Below, one piece after another: positions 1-7,580 of a DNA stretch of 33,642 nucleotides (positions are counted from its first letter, which is position 1; every line of letters starts with the position of its first letter). The stretch is from contig NZ_KB894161.1 in NCBI RefSeq assembly GCF_000374365.1, forward strand, positions 1 to 33,642, written 5' to 3'. The DNA is from Bacteroides gallinarum DSM 18171 = JCM 13658. GTDB taxonomy: Bacteria; Bacteroidota; Bacteroidia; Bacteroidales; Bacteroidaceae. The translations under genes and the position numbers were made by a program. Under the pieces are notes generated by a model. That model saw nothing but the letters and a program-made list of their open reading frames with translations. It had not been told where the DNA came from and did no database searches.

Positions 1-173
1 TAAGCTGAGCGCCCCGTTTCTTTATAAAGCTTCTTGAAATTATCAAGATCGAGACTGTCAACAACTGCATTGACTATGCGGACAGGGTCGCCCGCAGCTA
101 TGTTTTCATCAATTCTTTGTGGAAAAAGAACCGTTTGGTTGGGAATGTAAGGACGAAAATGTAACTTTGCCAT
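1..173 (-). CDS. IS1182-type transposase, N-terminal part (cut by window edge)
   Basis: The reverse strand from the ATG at 173 reads MAKLHFRPYIPNQTVLFPQR and continues open to the window edge, about 57 residues. This N-terminus, with the following 'DENIAAGDPVR' and 'LDNFKKLYKETGRSAY' segments, is what I recognise from DDE transposases of the IS1182 group common in Bacteroides. The catalytic part lies outside the window. It is the only gene here that is not phage-like. Either the prophage lies beside an IS in the chromosome, or the IS has landed at the phage left end; the missing left flank prevents a decision. Confidence 0.7.
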   Translation of the reverse strand, partial: MAKLHFRPYIPNQTVLFPQRIDENIAAGDPVRIVNAVVDSLDLDNFKKLYKETGRSA

Positions 174-218
174 AACGAAAAAACTGATGCCTAAAGTTAC
201 ATAAACTTTGGCTAATAA

Positions 219-250
219 CAAAGCCCGGGCTTGGGAAAGTCTGGGCTTTG
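219..250. other. 12-bp stem hairpin between IS gene and repressor
   Basis: CAAAGCCCGGGC and GTCTGGGCTTTG pair across an 8-nt loop, with one G:T-type wobble. It lies in the 123-bp gap between the IS coding region and the repressor stop. It has no strong T run on either side, so it could be a weak terminator, part of the IS end, or host sequence at the insertion point. Confidence 0.4.
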
Positions 251-255
251 TGCAT

Positions 256-288
256 AAAAAAGGTTGTGTCAAAATGTTGACACAACCT
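256..288 (-). terminator. Rho-independent terminator of the repressor gene (or IS-end hairpin)
   Basis: On the reverse strand a perfect 11-bp stem (AGGTTGTGTCA / TGACACAACCT, 6-nt loop) is followed directly by a run of T residues. It begins about 8 nt after the repressor stop codon. Function is inferred from structure. The same inverted repeat could also be part of the end of the neighbouring IS, which is not resolved. Confidence 0.6.
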
Positions 289-296
289 CTCATTGT

Positions 297-1001
297 TTAA
301 AAGAATTTACGAATACTCCCTAAAACAGCAAATACCCGCCGAATCATTTCGACTGGAATTTCTTGTTCGCAGAACTCAGGGGACTTGTTTGCTGGAATGA
401 GACGCACAAAACCTTTTTGTTCACCAGGACGGATACGTTTTACTGTACGGTAATCATCTGTTATGATACCATATATTTCGCCAGCAGGAAGGTATTCTAT
501 GGGAGATTTAACCTCTTTCAGTGCTATTACGTCTCCATTGCTTATCTCTGGTTCCATGGAATGTCCGGTAAGGTTACACCACATTACTCCCGGCTTGTTG
601 TATGGCGGATAGTTTATATAATAGTCCGGCAGTTGCGTCTGGTCATTGGAAACAAACTCAAAACCACCTATGAAATCTACATTATAATAAGGAGCACCTT
701 TATATTCCTGGTTGATACTGGGGAGTGGTTCTGGAGTTGACACATCATTAGTACGGAGCATAGCACCTTCACCAGTAAGAAGCCATTTTAAATCAATAAT
801 ATCAGAATATTCTGATGTTGAAAAACGACGAAAGAAGTCATAACTTGGTGCAGACTTCATATTAATAACGTCATAAACAGTCTGTGCACGCTCGTATCCC
901 AGCTTTACAGCGAATCCATTACGTGTATCACCCGTGTATTGCAGGATTTCTGTTATTCTTGCAGAAATTTCTGCATTTTTATTTTCTTTTTCTTTGTTCA
1001 T
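297..1001 (-). CDS. CI/LexA-like phage repressor with S24 peptidase domain
   Basis: This 234-residue protein has an N-terminal helix-turn-helix region (about residues 10-75) and a C-terminal S24 domain. The S24 signature GHSMEPEISNGD places the catalytic serine at 148, and the lysine is at 188 in 'YRTVKRI'. The family represses lytic genes and is inactivated by RecA-stimulated self-cleavage. No textbook Ala-Gly cleavage site is obvious; a Gly-Gly lies at 112-113. It is transcribed away from the early operon, as Mu c is. It probably controls itself: one operator ends 2 nt before the ATG and two more lie inside the gene. The first codons and upstream region are AT-rich, as usual for Bacteroides translation starts. 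Confidence 0.9.
   Translation of the reverse strand: MNKEKENKNAEISARITEILQYTGDTRNGFAVKLGYERAQTVYDVINMKSAPSYDFFRRFSTSEYSDIIDLKWLLTGEGAMLRTNDVSTPEPLPSINQEYKGAPYYNVDFIGGFEFVSNDQTQLPDYYINYPPYNKPGVMWCNLTGHSMEPEISNGDVIALKEVKSPIEYLPAGEIYGIITDDYRTVKRIRPGEQKGFVRLIPANKSPEFCEQEIPVEMIRRVFAVLGSIRKFF
801..816. promoter_or_regulatory. Operator-like palindrome inside the repressor gene
   Basis: ATCAGAATATTCTGAT is a perfect 16-bp palindrome. Its core CAGAATATTCTG is identical to that of the site at 1004-1015. It lies about 200 bp from the early promoter, inside the repressor gene, where it could help looping or act as a roadblock. Repressor binding is an inference. Confidence 0.6.
961..974. promoter_or_regulatory. 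Operator-like palindrome at the repressor 5' end
   Basis: GCAGAAATTTCTGC is a perfect 14-bp palindrome matching the consensus CAGAAWWTTCTG shared with the sites at 801-816 and 1004-1015. Its centre is 42 bp from the next site, close to four helical turns, so both would face the same side of the DNA. Confidence 0.65.
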
Positions 1002-1023
1002 ATCAGAATATTCTGCAAGTTTG
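993..1023 (+). promoter_or_regulatory. Candidate early promoter
   Basis: TTTG (993-996), a 19-nt spacer and CAAGTTTG (1016-1023) fit the Bacteroides -33/-7 consensus (TTTG, TAnnTTTG) with one mismatch. The operator palindrome fills the spacer, so repressor binding would block polymerase. The start would fall near 1030, giving a leader of about 70 nt before the ATG at 1104. An inverted repeat CTGCAA-GT-TTGCAG (1013-1026) overlaps the -7 element. Confidence 0.5.
1004..1015. promoter_or_regulatory. Operator-like palindrome between repressor and early operon
   Basis: CAGAATATTCTG is a perfect 12-bp palindrome 3 nt upstream of the repressor ATG and inside the spacer of the candidate early promoter. 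Its position fits repression of both divergent genes by the repressor. Confidence 0.7.
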
Positions 1024-1103
1024 CAGCGTAATCAATGGTTTGCAACATGTATAATCGTTTACAGCGGATAAAGATAATCATTAAACTTTAAATAATAATA
1101 AGT

Positions 1104-1631
1104 ATGGAAAAGGTTTTAGAACACGTTTCGGAGAACTTATCGGTCGAGATATTTCCGGATGACAAGTTTGAATTCCTGATAACAACAAATGAAGCGGCAA
1201 AAGGATTTGGAATTAACCCCTCCTCTTTACGTTCTCAGAAGCACGACCATCGTGATGAATTAATAGAGGGAAAACACTTCATTACGAGCGTTGGTATTTC
1301 CAACGCAGGGTGCAAATCAGGCGGTTATCTTCAAAACAAGCAAATTCTTTGGACTAAACGTGGTATTGTCCGTCTCGGCTTCTTCATCAAGAGCGAACGG
1401 GCGAAAATGTTCCGTGACTGGGCAGAGGACTTAGTCGTGAACAGGATTGATGAAGCCTACCGGATACAATCCCAGGTGCAGCAGCTCTCCCTTTTTCCAG
1501 AACCGGTGAAACGCAACCACAACCGCCTGACAAAGGAACGTCTGGTGGATATACTTGCCGACGTGGCTCGGATAGAGGATAAAGAACTGCGCCTGACGCT
1601 TGTAGATAAACTGACAAACATTAAAGCATAG
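1104..1631 (+). CDS. Antirepressor-like DNA-binding protein (first early gene)
   Basis: This 175-residue protein is the first gene rightward of the repressor, the slot held by ner in Mu. Residues about 25-115 ('TTNEAAKGFGINPSSLRSQK ... GYLQNKQILWTKRGIVRLGF ... ERAKMFRDWAEDLV') look like the phage antirepressor N-terminal domains (ANT/KilA-N/BRO type). The C-terminus is helical and charged, with 'LSLFPEP' as a linker. I infer a DNA-binding regulator of the lysis-lysogeny choice. The family assignment comes from overall pattern, with no single diagnostic motif. Confidence 0.5.
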   Translation: MEKVLEHVSENLSVEIFPDDKFEFLITTNEAAKGFGINPSSLRSQKHDHRDELIEGKHFITSVGISNAGCKSGGYLQNKQILWTKRGIVRLGFFIKSERAKMFRDWAEDLVVNRIDEAYRIQSQVQQLSLFPEPVKRNHNRLTKERLVDILADVARIEDKELRLTLVDKLTNIKA

Positions 1632-1636
1632 TAGAC

Positions 1637-1906
1637 ATGAAAAAGATTGACTGGGAAGATTCCCGAAAGAAAACTGCCGCTTATGAATATCTGGTAAAAG
1701 TATTCAAGACCACTAAACCGAGTGTAAGCCTTGCCATGAGCTTTAAACGGAACAGTCTTGAAGCGGCGCGGATGCGGCATGTAGCTGTACATGAACTTGG
1801 CGGGCGGCTGTTGAGTGACGAGAATGTGACTGTTTCTCCAGTAAAGGTACTGGACTCTCATGGAAATGTGAAAGCAGTAATAACAGACGATTCGGTAATT
1901 TCATAA
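1637..1906 (+). CDS. Small possible helix-turn-helix protein
   Basis: This 89-residue protein starts 5 nt after the antirepressor-like gene and is probably co-transcribed with it. 'YLVKVFKTTKPSVSLAMSFK' could form a helix-turn-helix, and the following 'NSLEAARMRHVAVHELGG' is helical and basic. The C-terminal 30 residues are short strands. Position and size suit a Ner- or Cro-like regulator, but I do not recognise a family. About 240 bp without a convincing gene follow. Confidence 0.45.
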   Translation: MKKIDWEDSRKKTAAYEYLVKVFKTTKPSVSLAMSFKRNSLEAARMRHVAVHELGGRLLSDENVTVSPVKVLDSHGNVKAVITDDSVIS

Positions 1907-2147
1907 TATGGGCGATATTCTTATTTGGATTCTCCAAGCGTTTCTTTGCGCTCCCGTCCTTTAGTCTGTGTCCAGCTACATAAATCAAAACGATAGAAAG
2001 AATCCGATAAAAGAAGACTTTGCCCCATAATGATTGATTTTAAAATTAGTATTAGTTAGACAGCTACAAATGTAGCGAAACTATCTCGGTTCGGGATGAA
2101 TAGGGATAGATTTTCAATTGAAATCAAAGACAAAAAAACTCTACGAT

Positions 2148-2333
2148 ATGAAAACATTAAGAAAAATCCAAAAAATCGCTATTGCCGTAGGTTTGATTTA
2201 CGGTTTCTGGTTGGGTTGCAATGTGGATGCAACAGAAAGAGACAATACAAGCGCCTTTATCATGGTGGCATTGGCTGCAGTGATTGGTATTTCGATGAGT
2301 ATCCCCAATAAAGAGCAGGAAAAGAGCCTGTAA
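2148..2333 (+). CDS. Small two-helix membrane protein
   Basis: The ATG at 2148 gives 61 residues; an upstream TTG at 2118 in the same frame is less likely. Two hydrophobic segments, 'IAIAVGLIYGFWLG' and 'AFIMVALAAVIGISM', flank a short charged loop ('CNVDATERDNTS'), and the tail is charged. The topology suggests a small inner-membrane hairpin. It sits just before the transposase gene in the early operon. Function is unknown; membrane proteins in this position are sometimes exclusion proteins, but nothing here shows that. Confidence 0.5.
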   Translation: MKTLRKIQKIAIAVGLIYGFWLGCNVDATERDNTSAFIMVALAAVIGISMSIPNKEQEKSL

Positions 2334-2399
2334 CGGGTGGCTTTCGCTCCGGTTCGATGCCGGGGCCTGCACAAGTTGAAATGTATAAAGTTTCTGATT

Positions 2400-4529
2400 A
2401 TGGAAATGTTTGGAAAGACACTATGCATAACGTTTGATGAACTTGTTCGTAGTGGTATTATGAGTAAATCCAATTTTGATAAACATGTCCGTGAACGCAA
2501 ATTTCGGGTTTTGCAGAAAGGCGGTAACGGACGTAAAGTGCTTGTAGCTTATGAAACTCTTTCGGATGCACTTCGCTCTGTTGTAGAAGAAAAGCTGCCT
2601 GATATTAAAAAACAACTCAAGAAATCACAAACCAGCCCTATGAACATCCGTCTGAAAAGCGACGACAAGGCCGTTGAATTCTACAAGACCTATACTCCCA
2701 AGATTTCCATAGACCGGCAGAAAGAATACGTACTCAACGCCAAAGTTATGAATGCCATGATAATACAGGAAACCGGACTGCAAAACAAGCACAGCGAATA
2801 CGGCTATACCCACAAAAGCCTGGTACGCAATACCGTCATATCCTTATGTGAAGAGCTCCGCAAATCTTTCAACCATACACTTCCGAAAAGCGAATCCCGC
2901 CTGCTGGAAAAGTTCAGGGACTACAAGAAGCGGGGCTACGTGGCGTTGGTAAGCGGTACTACCGGCAACCAGAGCGCCCGCAAGATAGGCCCCCGTGAGG
3001 GACGTATCCTGCTGCGGCTGAAACGGAGCAAATTTCCGGTATATACCGACGTGCAGATATTCGATGAGTTCAACCGGATTGTGGCGGAACGCAATGCGCG
3101 TGTCACCCGTGAGGAAGACAGGCTGAAACCGGTAGAATCCCCCCAGACGGTCATCAACTATCTTTACAAGACCGGCATCAAACTGTGGTGGTATGGCGTT
3201 GTACATGGTGAAATCGCCTTCAAGAACGAGTTCATGCCGCAGTTCGATACGAAGCTTCCGCAGATGCCCAATACTCTATGGTACGGTGACGGTACGAAAC
3301 TGAACCTCTATTACAAGGACTACGACAAGAAGAACAAACGTATGGTGGCACGTACCATCGATGTGTACGAGGTGATGGACGCCTGTTCGGAAATGTTCCT
3401 GGGCTACTCCTTCGGTGCGGAGAACTTCCTTACACAATATGAGGCCTACCGTATGGCCCTGGAAACGTGGAAGGTCAAACCTTACGAGATAGTGACCGAT
3501 AACCAGGGCGGCCATAAGAAACCGGAGACGCAGGCCTTCTTCAAGAAAATATGCCACCTTCACAAGATCACCATGCCGCACAACGGCCAGAGCAAGACCA
3601 TAGAAAGCGCTTTCGGGCGTTTCCAGCAGCAGGTGATGCACAGGCTCTACAACTATACCGGGCAAAACGTGACCGCCACCAAAGAGAGCAGCCGTGTCAA
3701 CATCGACCTGATAATGAAAAACATCTCGCAGCTTCCTACCCTGGAAGAGATGAAAGAGCAATACCTGGAATGCCTCCGTGAATGGAACGGCATGCGGCAT
3801 CCCACCAGCGAAACGGGAATGACCCGCATGGAGATGTACACCACCCTCAACAGCCCGAAAGCCGAACTGCTGGACGAATACGAAGTGCGGGAGCTCTTCA
3901 AGCTCCTCAGCAAGGACAGCGTGAAGTACGGCAAACAGGGATTCGTCTTCAGCCGCAACAACAAGGAATACCGCTACATGGTCTACGACGAGTCCGGCCA
4001 GGTGGATATGGGCTTCCACATGCAAAATGTGGGCGTCAGCTTCCGTTACAAATACGACCCCATGGACATGACCTCCGTAGAGCTGTGGGAGGTCTGTGCG
4101 GGCGACAGGCTGAAATATGCCGCCACCGCCACCCCGAAAGTCGTGTTCCACCGTGCTACCGCTGAGCGCAGCACAGAGGAGAGCGAGCGCCTTTATGCCC
4201 AGATACGCGCCCAAAAACGCGCCCTCGCCGGGCACTATATCGCCAGCGAGGAGCTGCTGCTTGAAGAGAGCATGGGCGAGGCCTATACCAGACTCGCAAT
4301 GCCCTTTCCGGTGGGTGAATCACGGAAGAGCATGGAGCGGCAGCGTGAACAGTATGCCAATGAGGAACTGAAAGCTCCGGTTGCCTATCCCGAAGGTGTG
4401 GGTCCCGGAACCTACGAGCCCGAACCGGAGGAATCCCCCGCAGGCATTACCTCCCCGGGTGAATACACCAAGCTGGTTTCCGGAATGACCGAAGCCGAGA
4501 TGTACCTGTCGTTCCTCAATGACAATTAA
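2400..4529 (+). CDS. MuA-like DDE transposase
   Basis: The ATG at 2400 gives 709 residues; a GTG 63 nt upstream would add a leader with no family resemblance. The N-terminus (about 1-65) is a helix-turn-helix region with 'LVRSGIMSKSNFDKHV'. The rve/integrase catalytic core carries D297 ('WYGDGTK'), D367 ('IVTDNQGG') and E402 ('QSKTIESAFGRF'), so the D-to-E spacing is exactly 35. A Mu-type beta-barrel and charged C-terminus follow. It carries out strand transfer for integration and replicative transposition, together with the MuB-like ATPase encoded next. Length is close to MuA (663). The C-terminal 60 residues are Pro/Glu-rich. Confidence 0.93.
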   Translation: MEMFGKTLCITFDELVRSGIMSKSNFDKHVRERKFRVLQKGGNGRKVLVAYETLSDALRSVVEEKLPDIKKQLKKSQTSPMNIRLKSDDKAVEFYKTYTPKISIDRQKEYVLNAKVMNAMIIQETGLQNKHSEYGYTHKSLVRNTVISLCEELRKSFNHTLPKSESRLLEKFRDYKKRGYVALVSGTTGNQSARKIGPREGRILLRLKRSKFPVYTDVQIFDEFNRIVAERNARVTREEDRLKPVESPQTVINYLYKTGIKLWWYGVVHGEIAFKNEFMPQFDTKLPQMPNTLWYGDGTKLNLYYKDYDKKNKRMVARTIDVYEVMDACSEMFLGYSFGAENFLTQYEAYRMALETWKVKPYEIVTDNQGGHKKPETQAFFKKICHLHKITMPHNGQSKTIESAFGRFQQQVMHRLYNYTGQNVTATKESSRVNIDLIMKNISQLPTLEEMKEQYLECLREWNGMRHPTSETGMTRMEMYTTLNSPKAELLDEYEVRELFKLLSKDSVKYGKQGFVFSRNNKEYRYMVYDESGQVDMGFHMQNVGVSFRYKYDPMDMTSVELWEVCAGDRLKYAATATPKVVFHRATAERSTEESERLYAQIRAQKRALAGHYIASEELLLEESMGEAYTRLAMPFPVGESRKSMERQREQYANEELKAPVAYPEGVGPGTYEPEPEESPAGITSPGEYTKLVSGMTEAEMYLSFLNDN

Positions 4530-4564
4530 CCAGTATTCGATAATCAATTAAATACCATTCAAAA

Positions 4565-5461
4565 ATGAAAGAACTCAGCAAACAAGACAAAGACGCCATC
4601 CGTGACGTACTGTTGGAATATTGCGGCAACTATCCCAGCCAGAACCGTGCCAGCGAAAGCCTGAACGGAGTCAGCGCCGCCACCGTATCACAGATTTGTA
4701 ACCGGAAGTACACCAGTATCAGCGACGACATGTTCAGCCGCATAGCCGCACAGATAGGTTTCAGCATGGACCGTTGGACGCTGACCGAAAGTAACGCCTT
4801 CCAGCGGATAACTTTTGCGATGTCCGATGCGCAGGCCTATAAGAACACCACCTGGGTGGTGGGCGATGCAGGCTGCGGCAAGACGACCGCCGCCATCGAG
4901 TACCGCCGTACACACCGCAATGTATTTTACATCCTTTGTTCCGAAGACATGAGAAAGAGCGATTTCGTCCGGGAAATCGCCAGGCAGGTCGGCGCTCCGG
5001 TGGACGGGCCCAACCTGCGTGACATCCTTGAATATGCCATTTCCATGATAGCCTTCCTGCAGAACCTGCTTATCATTTTTGACGAAGGCGACAAACTGAC
5101 GGACAGTGTATTTTCTTACTTCATCAGCATATACAACCGCCTGGAGAACAAAGCGGGCATCATCTTTCTTTCCACCGACTATATCAAGCGCCGTGTGGAG
5201 AACGGCCTGCGCTATAACAAGAAAGGGTACAAGGAGATAAACAGCCGTATCGGCCGCAAGTTCTTCGATGTGAGTGCCGCCACGGAACAGGATGTGTATG
5301 CCATCTGCCAGGCAAACGGGCTGACCGAACCGACAGAGGTAAAACGTGTACTGCGTGAGGCACAGCAGGGGGAATATGACCTTCGCCGGGTGAAACGGGT
5401 CGTACATGCCTGCAAGCGCATATTGGAAGCCAGGCGGATGAAAGGGGGTACGGAACAATGA
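4565..5461 (+). CDS. MuB-like AAA+ ATPase, target-DNA activator
   Basis: This 298-residue protein has an N-terminal helix-turn-helix (about 25-60, 'NRASESLNGVSAATVSQICN'), a Walker A GDAGCGKTT at 100-108 and a Walker B 'LLIIFDEGD' ending at 176. The domain order is that of Mu B, which binds target DNA in an ATP-dependent way, delivers it to the transposase and gives transposition immunity. It follows the transposase after 35 bp and overlaps the next gene by 4 nt (ATGA), so translation is probably coupled. Confidence 0.88.
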   Translation: MKELSKQDKDAIRDVLLEYCGNYPSQNRASESLNGVSAATVSQICNRKYTSISDDMFSRIAAQIGFSMDRWTLTESNAFQRITFAMSDAQAYKNTTWVVGDAGCGKTTAAIEYRRTHRNVFYILCSEDMRKSDFVREIARQVGAPVDGPNLRDILEYAISMIAFLQNLLIIFDEGDKLTDSVFSYFISIYNRLENKAGIIFLSTDYIKRRVENGLRYNKKGYKEINSRIGRKFFDVSAATEQDVYAICQANGLTEPTEVKRVLREAQQGEYDLRRVKRVVHACKRILEARRMKGGTEQ

Positions 5462-6135
5462 GTGAAGCGGTGAATGATGCCAGGACCTTTGCCCGTAATG
5501 CCAAGGGCGTACGTGAACTGCTGTCCATGAAATTTGATACGCTCCCTTTCGAGGGTGAATGGTACGATGCTTTCGGTACTCCCGAAAGCCGCGGTGTATG
5601 GATAGTCTGGGGGAAGTCGGGCAGCGGAAAGACCTCTTTTGTAATGAAACTCTGCAAGGAGCTGTGCAAATATGGCCGCGTAGTCTACAACAGCCTGGAA
5701 GAAGGTATCAGCCTGACCATGCAGAACACCGTACGGCGCAGCAACATGCTGGAGGCGAACCGCCGTTTCCTGTTGGTCTGCGAATCGATGGACGAGCTCA
5801 GCCTGCGCCTGAAACGGCAGAAATCACCGGATTTCGTGGTGATAGACAGTTTCCAATACACGTACATGAGCTTTCCCCAGTTTCTTAAGTTCAAGGAGCA
5901 GCACAGAAGTAAGCTGCTTGTCTTCATCAGCCATGCCAGCGGTCAAAATCCGGACGGGCGTACAGCCAAAAAGGTTTTGTACAACGCTTCACTGAAAATC
6001 TACGTAGAGGGCAAACGTGCCTTTTCCCATGGCCGTTTCATAGGTCCCAAGGGATATTATGATGTCTGGCCGGAAGAGGCGGAAATTTATTTTGGAGAGA
6101 AACCTATTTTGAATAATGAAAACAATCAGGAATAA
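5458..6135 (+). CDS. RecA-fold P-loop ATPase next to MuB
   Basis: This 225-residue protein has Walker A GKSGSGKTS at 52-60 and Walker B 'DFVVIDSFQ' at 125-133. 'VVYNSLEEG' and 'LLVFISHASG' sit where RecA/DnaB/KaiC-like ATPases have their sensor strands. It is translationally coupled to the MuB-like gene (ATGA) and its end overlaps the next gene by 20 nt. Mu itself has no second ATPase here. The protein may help with replication or single-strand handling (Sak4-like proteins are one comparison), but its partner and substrate cannot be read from sequence. Confidence 0.7.
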   Translation: MSEAVNDARTFARNAKGVRELLSMKFDTLPFEGEWYDAFGTPESRGVWIVWGKSGSGKTSFVMKLCKELCKYGRVVYNSLEEGISLTMQNTVRRSNMLEANRRFLLVCESMDELSLRLKRQKSPDFVVIDSFQYTYMSFPQFLKFKEQHRSKLLVFISHASGQNPDGRTAKKVLYNASLKIYVEGKRAFSHGRFIGPKGYYDVWPEEAEIYFGEKPILNNENNQE

Positions 6136-6583
6136 ACCTATTACGTCGCAGCAGCTCAAAGCCCTGCACGCCACTTTCCACCGCATCGGTATGGATGAGG
6201 ACGCCAGACACGGGTGTATCTATGAATTCACCTGCGGACGTACGGCAAGCAGCCGGGAACTGACGATGCACGAGGCGCGGCAGCTGCTGGAAAGGCTGAG
6301 CCCGCAGGATGAGTTGGCCCGTATCGAGCGCCTTGAACAATGGACAGGGTTACGCCGTAAGGCCGCTCCCGGTGACTGTACGCCGCTCCCGTTGCCCGAT
6401 GACGCCGACATGGACGACCTGATGAAACAGAACGAGGCCTGCCGCTACCTTGCCTGCGGCAAGAATACAATCAAGGGCTACGCTTCCCGCGGACTGGTAC
6501 ACAGCTACAAGAAAGGGAAGTTCACTTATTACAGCCGCCGTGAACTGGATAAGAAAATCAGAAAACTCCGCGACGCCCTATAG
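6116..6583 (+). CDS. GemA/Mu gp16-like domain fused to an excisionase-type HTH
   Basis: This is a 155-residue protein. Residues about 8-75 ('ITSQQLKALHATFHRIGMDE ... GRTASSRELTMHEARQLLE') follow the pattern of Mu gp16/GemA (DUF1018), a regulator of host and phage gene expression. Residues about 102-150 ('MKQNEACRYLACGKNTIKGY', then 'GKFTYYSRRELDKKI') form a MerR/excisionase-type winged helix-turn-helix, which GemA of Mu lacks as far as I know. The gene overlaps the upstream ATPase by 20 nt. Confidence 0.65.
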   Translation: MKTIRNKPITSQQLKALHATFHRIGMDEDARHGCIYEFTCGRTASSRELTMHEARQLLERLSPQDELARIERLEQWTGLRRKAAPGDCTPLPLPDDADMDDLMKQNEACRYLACGKNTIKGYASRGLVHSYKKGKFTYYSRRELDKKIRKLRDAL

Positions 6584-6585
6584 CC

Positions 6586-6870
6586 ATGCCTGCCGCTTAC
6601 AACACCACCGAACGTTACCGCGAACTGGAGAACCGGCTCGCTGAATGCCGTGGGCGCATCAACATCCTGGAAAGAAAGCTGATTGAAAGTACCGCTTCCC
6701 TTCCGGCAGCCGAATTCGACCGGTTGCTCGACGAGTACAGGGCCGAGCAGGTACGCCTTGCCCACCTGGAACAGGAACAGGACGGAAACAGTACCCCGGC
6801 CAAGACGGCAGCCGCCAAGGAGCGCTGGCGCAAGCAGAACCGGGACAGAAGAAAGAAATTGCATTATTAA
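6586..6870 (+). CDS. Small coiled-coil protein
   Basis: This 94-residue protein starts 2 nt after the previous stop. It is almost wholly predicted helix, with heptad-like spacing ('RYRELENRLAECRGRINILERK', 'LLDEYRAEQVRLAHLEQEQD') and a strongly basic tail ('RWRKQNRDRRKKLHY') suited to nucleic-acid contact. No family is recognised. Its place directly before gam suggests a role in early DNA metabolism. Confidence 0.6.
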   Translation: MPAAYNTTERYRELENRLAECRGRINILERKLIESTASLPAAEFDRLLDEYRAEQVRLAHLEQEQDGNSTPAKTAAAKERWRKQNRDRRKKLHY

Positions 6871-6889
6871 CCCTATAAAAGCATTTATT

Positions 6890-7417
6890 ATGGCAAGAAC
6901 AAAGAAAACAGTAATCAACGGTATCACCCGCGAACAGGCGGAACAAGCATTTGCGGATTTTGCGGCCGCCGATGCCAAGGTACAGAACCTCACCTCGGAG
7001 ATGGATATCGAAATGACACGTATCCGTGAAAAGTATGCCGAGCAGCTGGCGGAGCTTTCCGCCGTGAAGGAAAGGAATTTCGACATCATGCAGAGTTACG
7101 CCCTTGAAAACAAGGAAGAACTGTTTAGCAAGAGGAAAAGCATCGAGAGCGCCCATGGCGTGTTCGGTTTCCGTACCGGCACGCCGAAGCTGAAGAACCT
7201 GAGAGGTTTCACCTGGGCAGCCGTAACCAACATCTGCAAGGAGCTCCTTCCGCAGTATATCCGCACAACGGACGAGCTTGCGAAAGATAAGCTGCTGGCG
7301 GACCGTGACAACCCGGAAGTGGCGGAGTACTTCCCGAAGATAGGCGTACAGGTTATACAGGAAGAGACGTTCTATGTGGAACCCAAGAAAGAGAATGATG
7401 CGCAGCAATCTGCCTGA
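6890..7417 (+). CDS. gam: Gam-like host-nuclease inhibitor / DNA-end-binding protein
   Basis: The ATG at 6890 gives 175 residues, the usual size for Mu Gam. The N-terminal half is a long helix pair ('EQAEQAFADFAAADAKVQNL ... MTRIREKYAEQL'). 'SIESAHGVFGFRTGTPKLK' is the characteristic Gam turn, and the C-terminal domain ends 'VQVIQEETFYVEP'. Mu Gam is a Ku-like protein that coats double-strand ends and protects DNA from exonucleases. Reading further upstream in this frame runs into the coiled-coil gene and looks non-coding, so 6890 is preferred. Confidence 0.85.
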   Translation: MARTKKTVINGITREQAEQAFADFAAADAKVQNLTSEMDIEMTRIREKYAEQLAELSAVKERNFDIMQSYALENKEELFSKRKSIESAHGVFGFRTGTPKLKNLRGFTWAAVTNICKELLPQYIRTTDELAKDKLLADRDNPEVAEYFPKIGVQVIQEETFYVEPKKENDAQQSA

Positions 7418-7580
7418 GGAATATTACGAATACCAACCGCATGGTAGGAACTGGGTGGTGTACCGTATCCGGCGTGACGCCACCGGTTCCACCGGGACCA
7501 AAGTCGGGCAATTCCTCACGAAAAAGGAAGCCCGACGTGAGGTCTACCGATTGAATGGCTGGAAAACAGATCTGAAATGA
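7395..7580 (+). CDS. Small unknown early protein
   Basis: Paired ATGs at 7395 and 7398 give about 60 residues, overlapping the end of gam by about 20 nt. An ATG at 7374 is possible but needs a longer overlap. The sequence ('YEYQPHGRNWVVYRIRR', 'GQFLTKKEARREVYRLNGW') looks like a small compact strand-helix fold of the kind seen in phage early regions. Function is unknown. Its stop overlaps the next ATG (ATGA). Confidence 0.55.
   Translation: MMRSNLPEEYYEYQPHGRNWVVYRIRRDATGSTGTKVGQFLTKKEARREVYRLNGWKTDLK

Noticed and set aside
1908..1964. 18-codon hydrophobic frame (MGDILIWILQAFLCAPVL)
   Set aside because: Too short, and there is no context beyond lying right after a stop codon; it could be chance.
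1955..2076. Possible leftward gene with a TACATTTG box (minus strand, 2067-2074) and dyad GCTACA-AA-TGTAGC
   Set aside because: No -33 element, and the short leftward frames lack a good start or family resemblance. The dyad may be regulatory but nothing else supports it.
2347..2365. T-arm-like hairpin CTCCGG-TTCGATG-CCGGGG just before the transposase gene, suggesting a tRNA fragment or tRNA attachment site
   Set aside because: No anticodon arm, D arm or acceptor partner is found upstream, and transposable phages do not use tRNA attachment sites. It is probably a chance hairpin or a local regulatory structure.
3276..4235. Long minus-strand frame (319 codons) opposite the transposase
   Set aside because: The plus strand encodes the D,D(35)E core here. 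The opposite frame is His/Val/Leu-rich shadow sequence produced by the third-position composition of the real gene.
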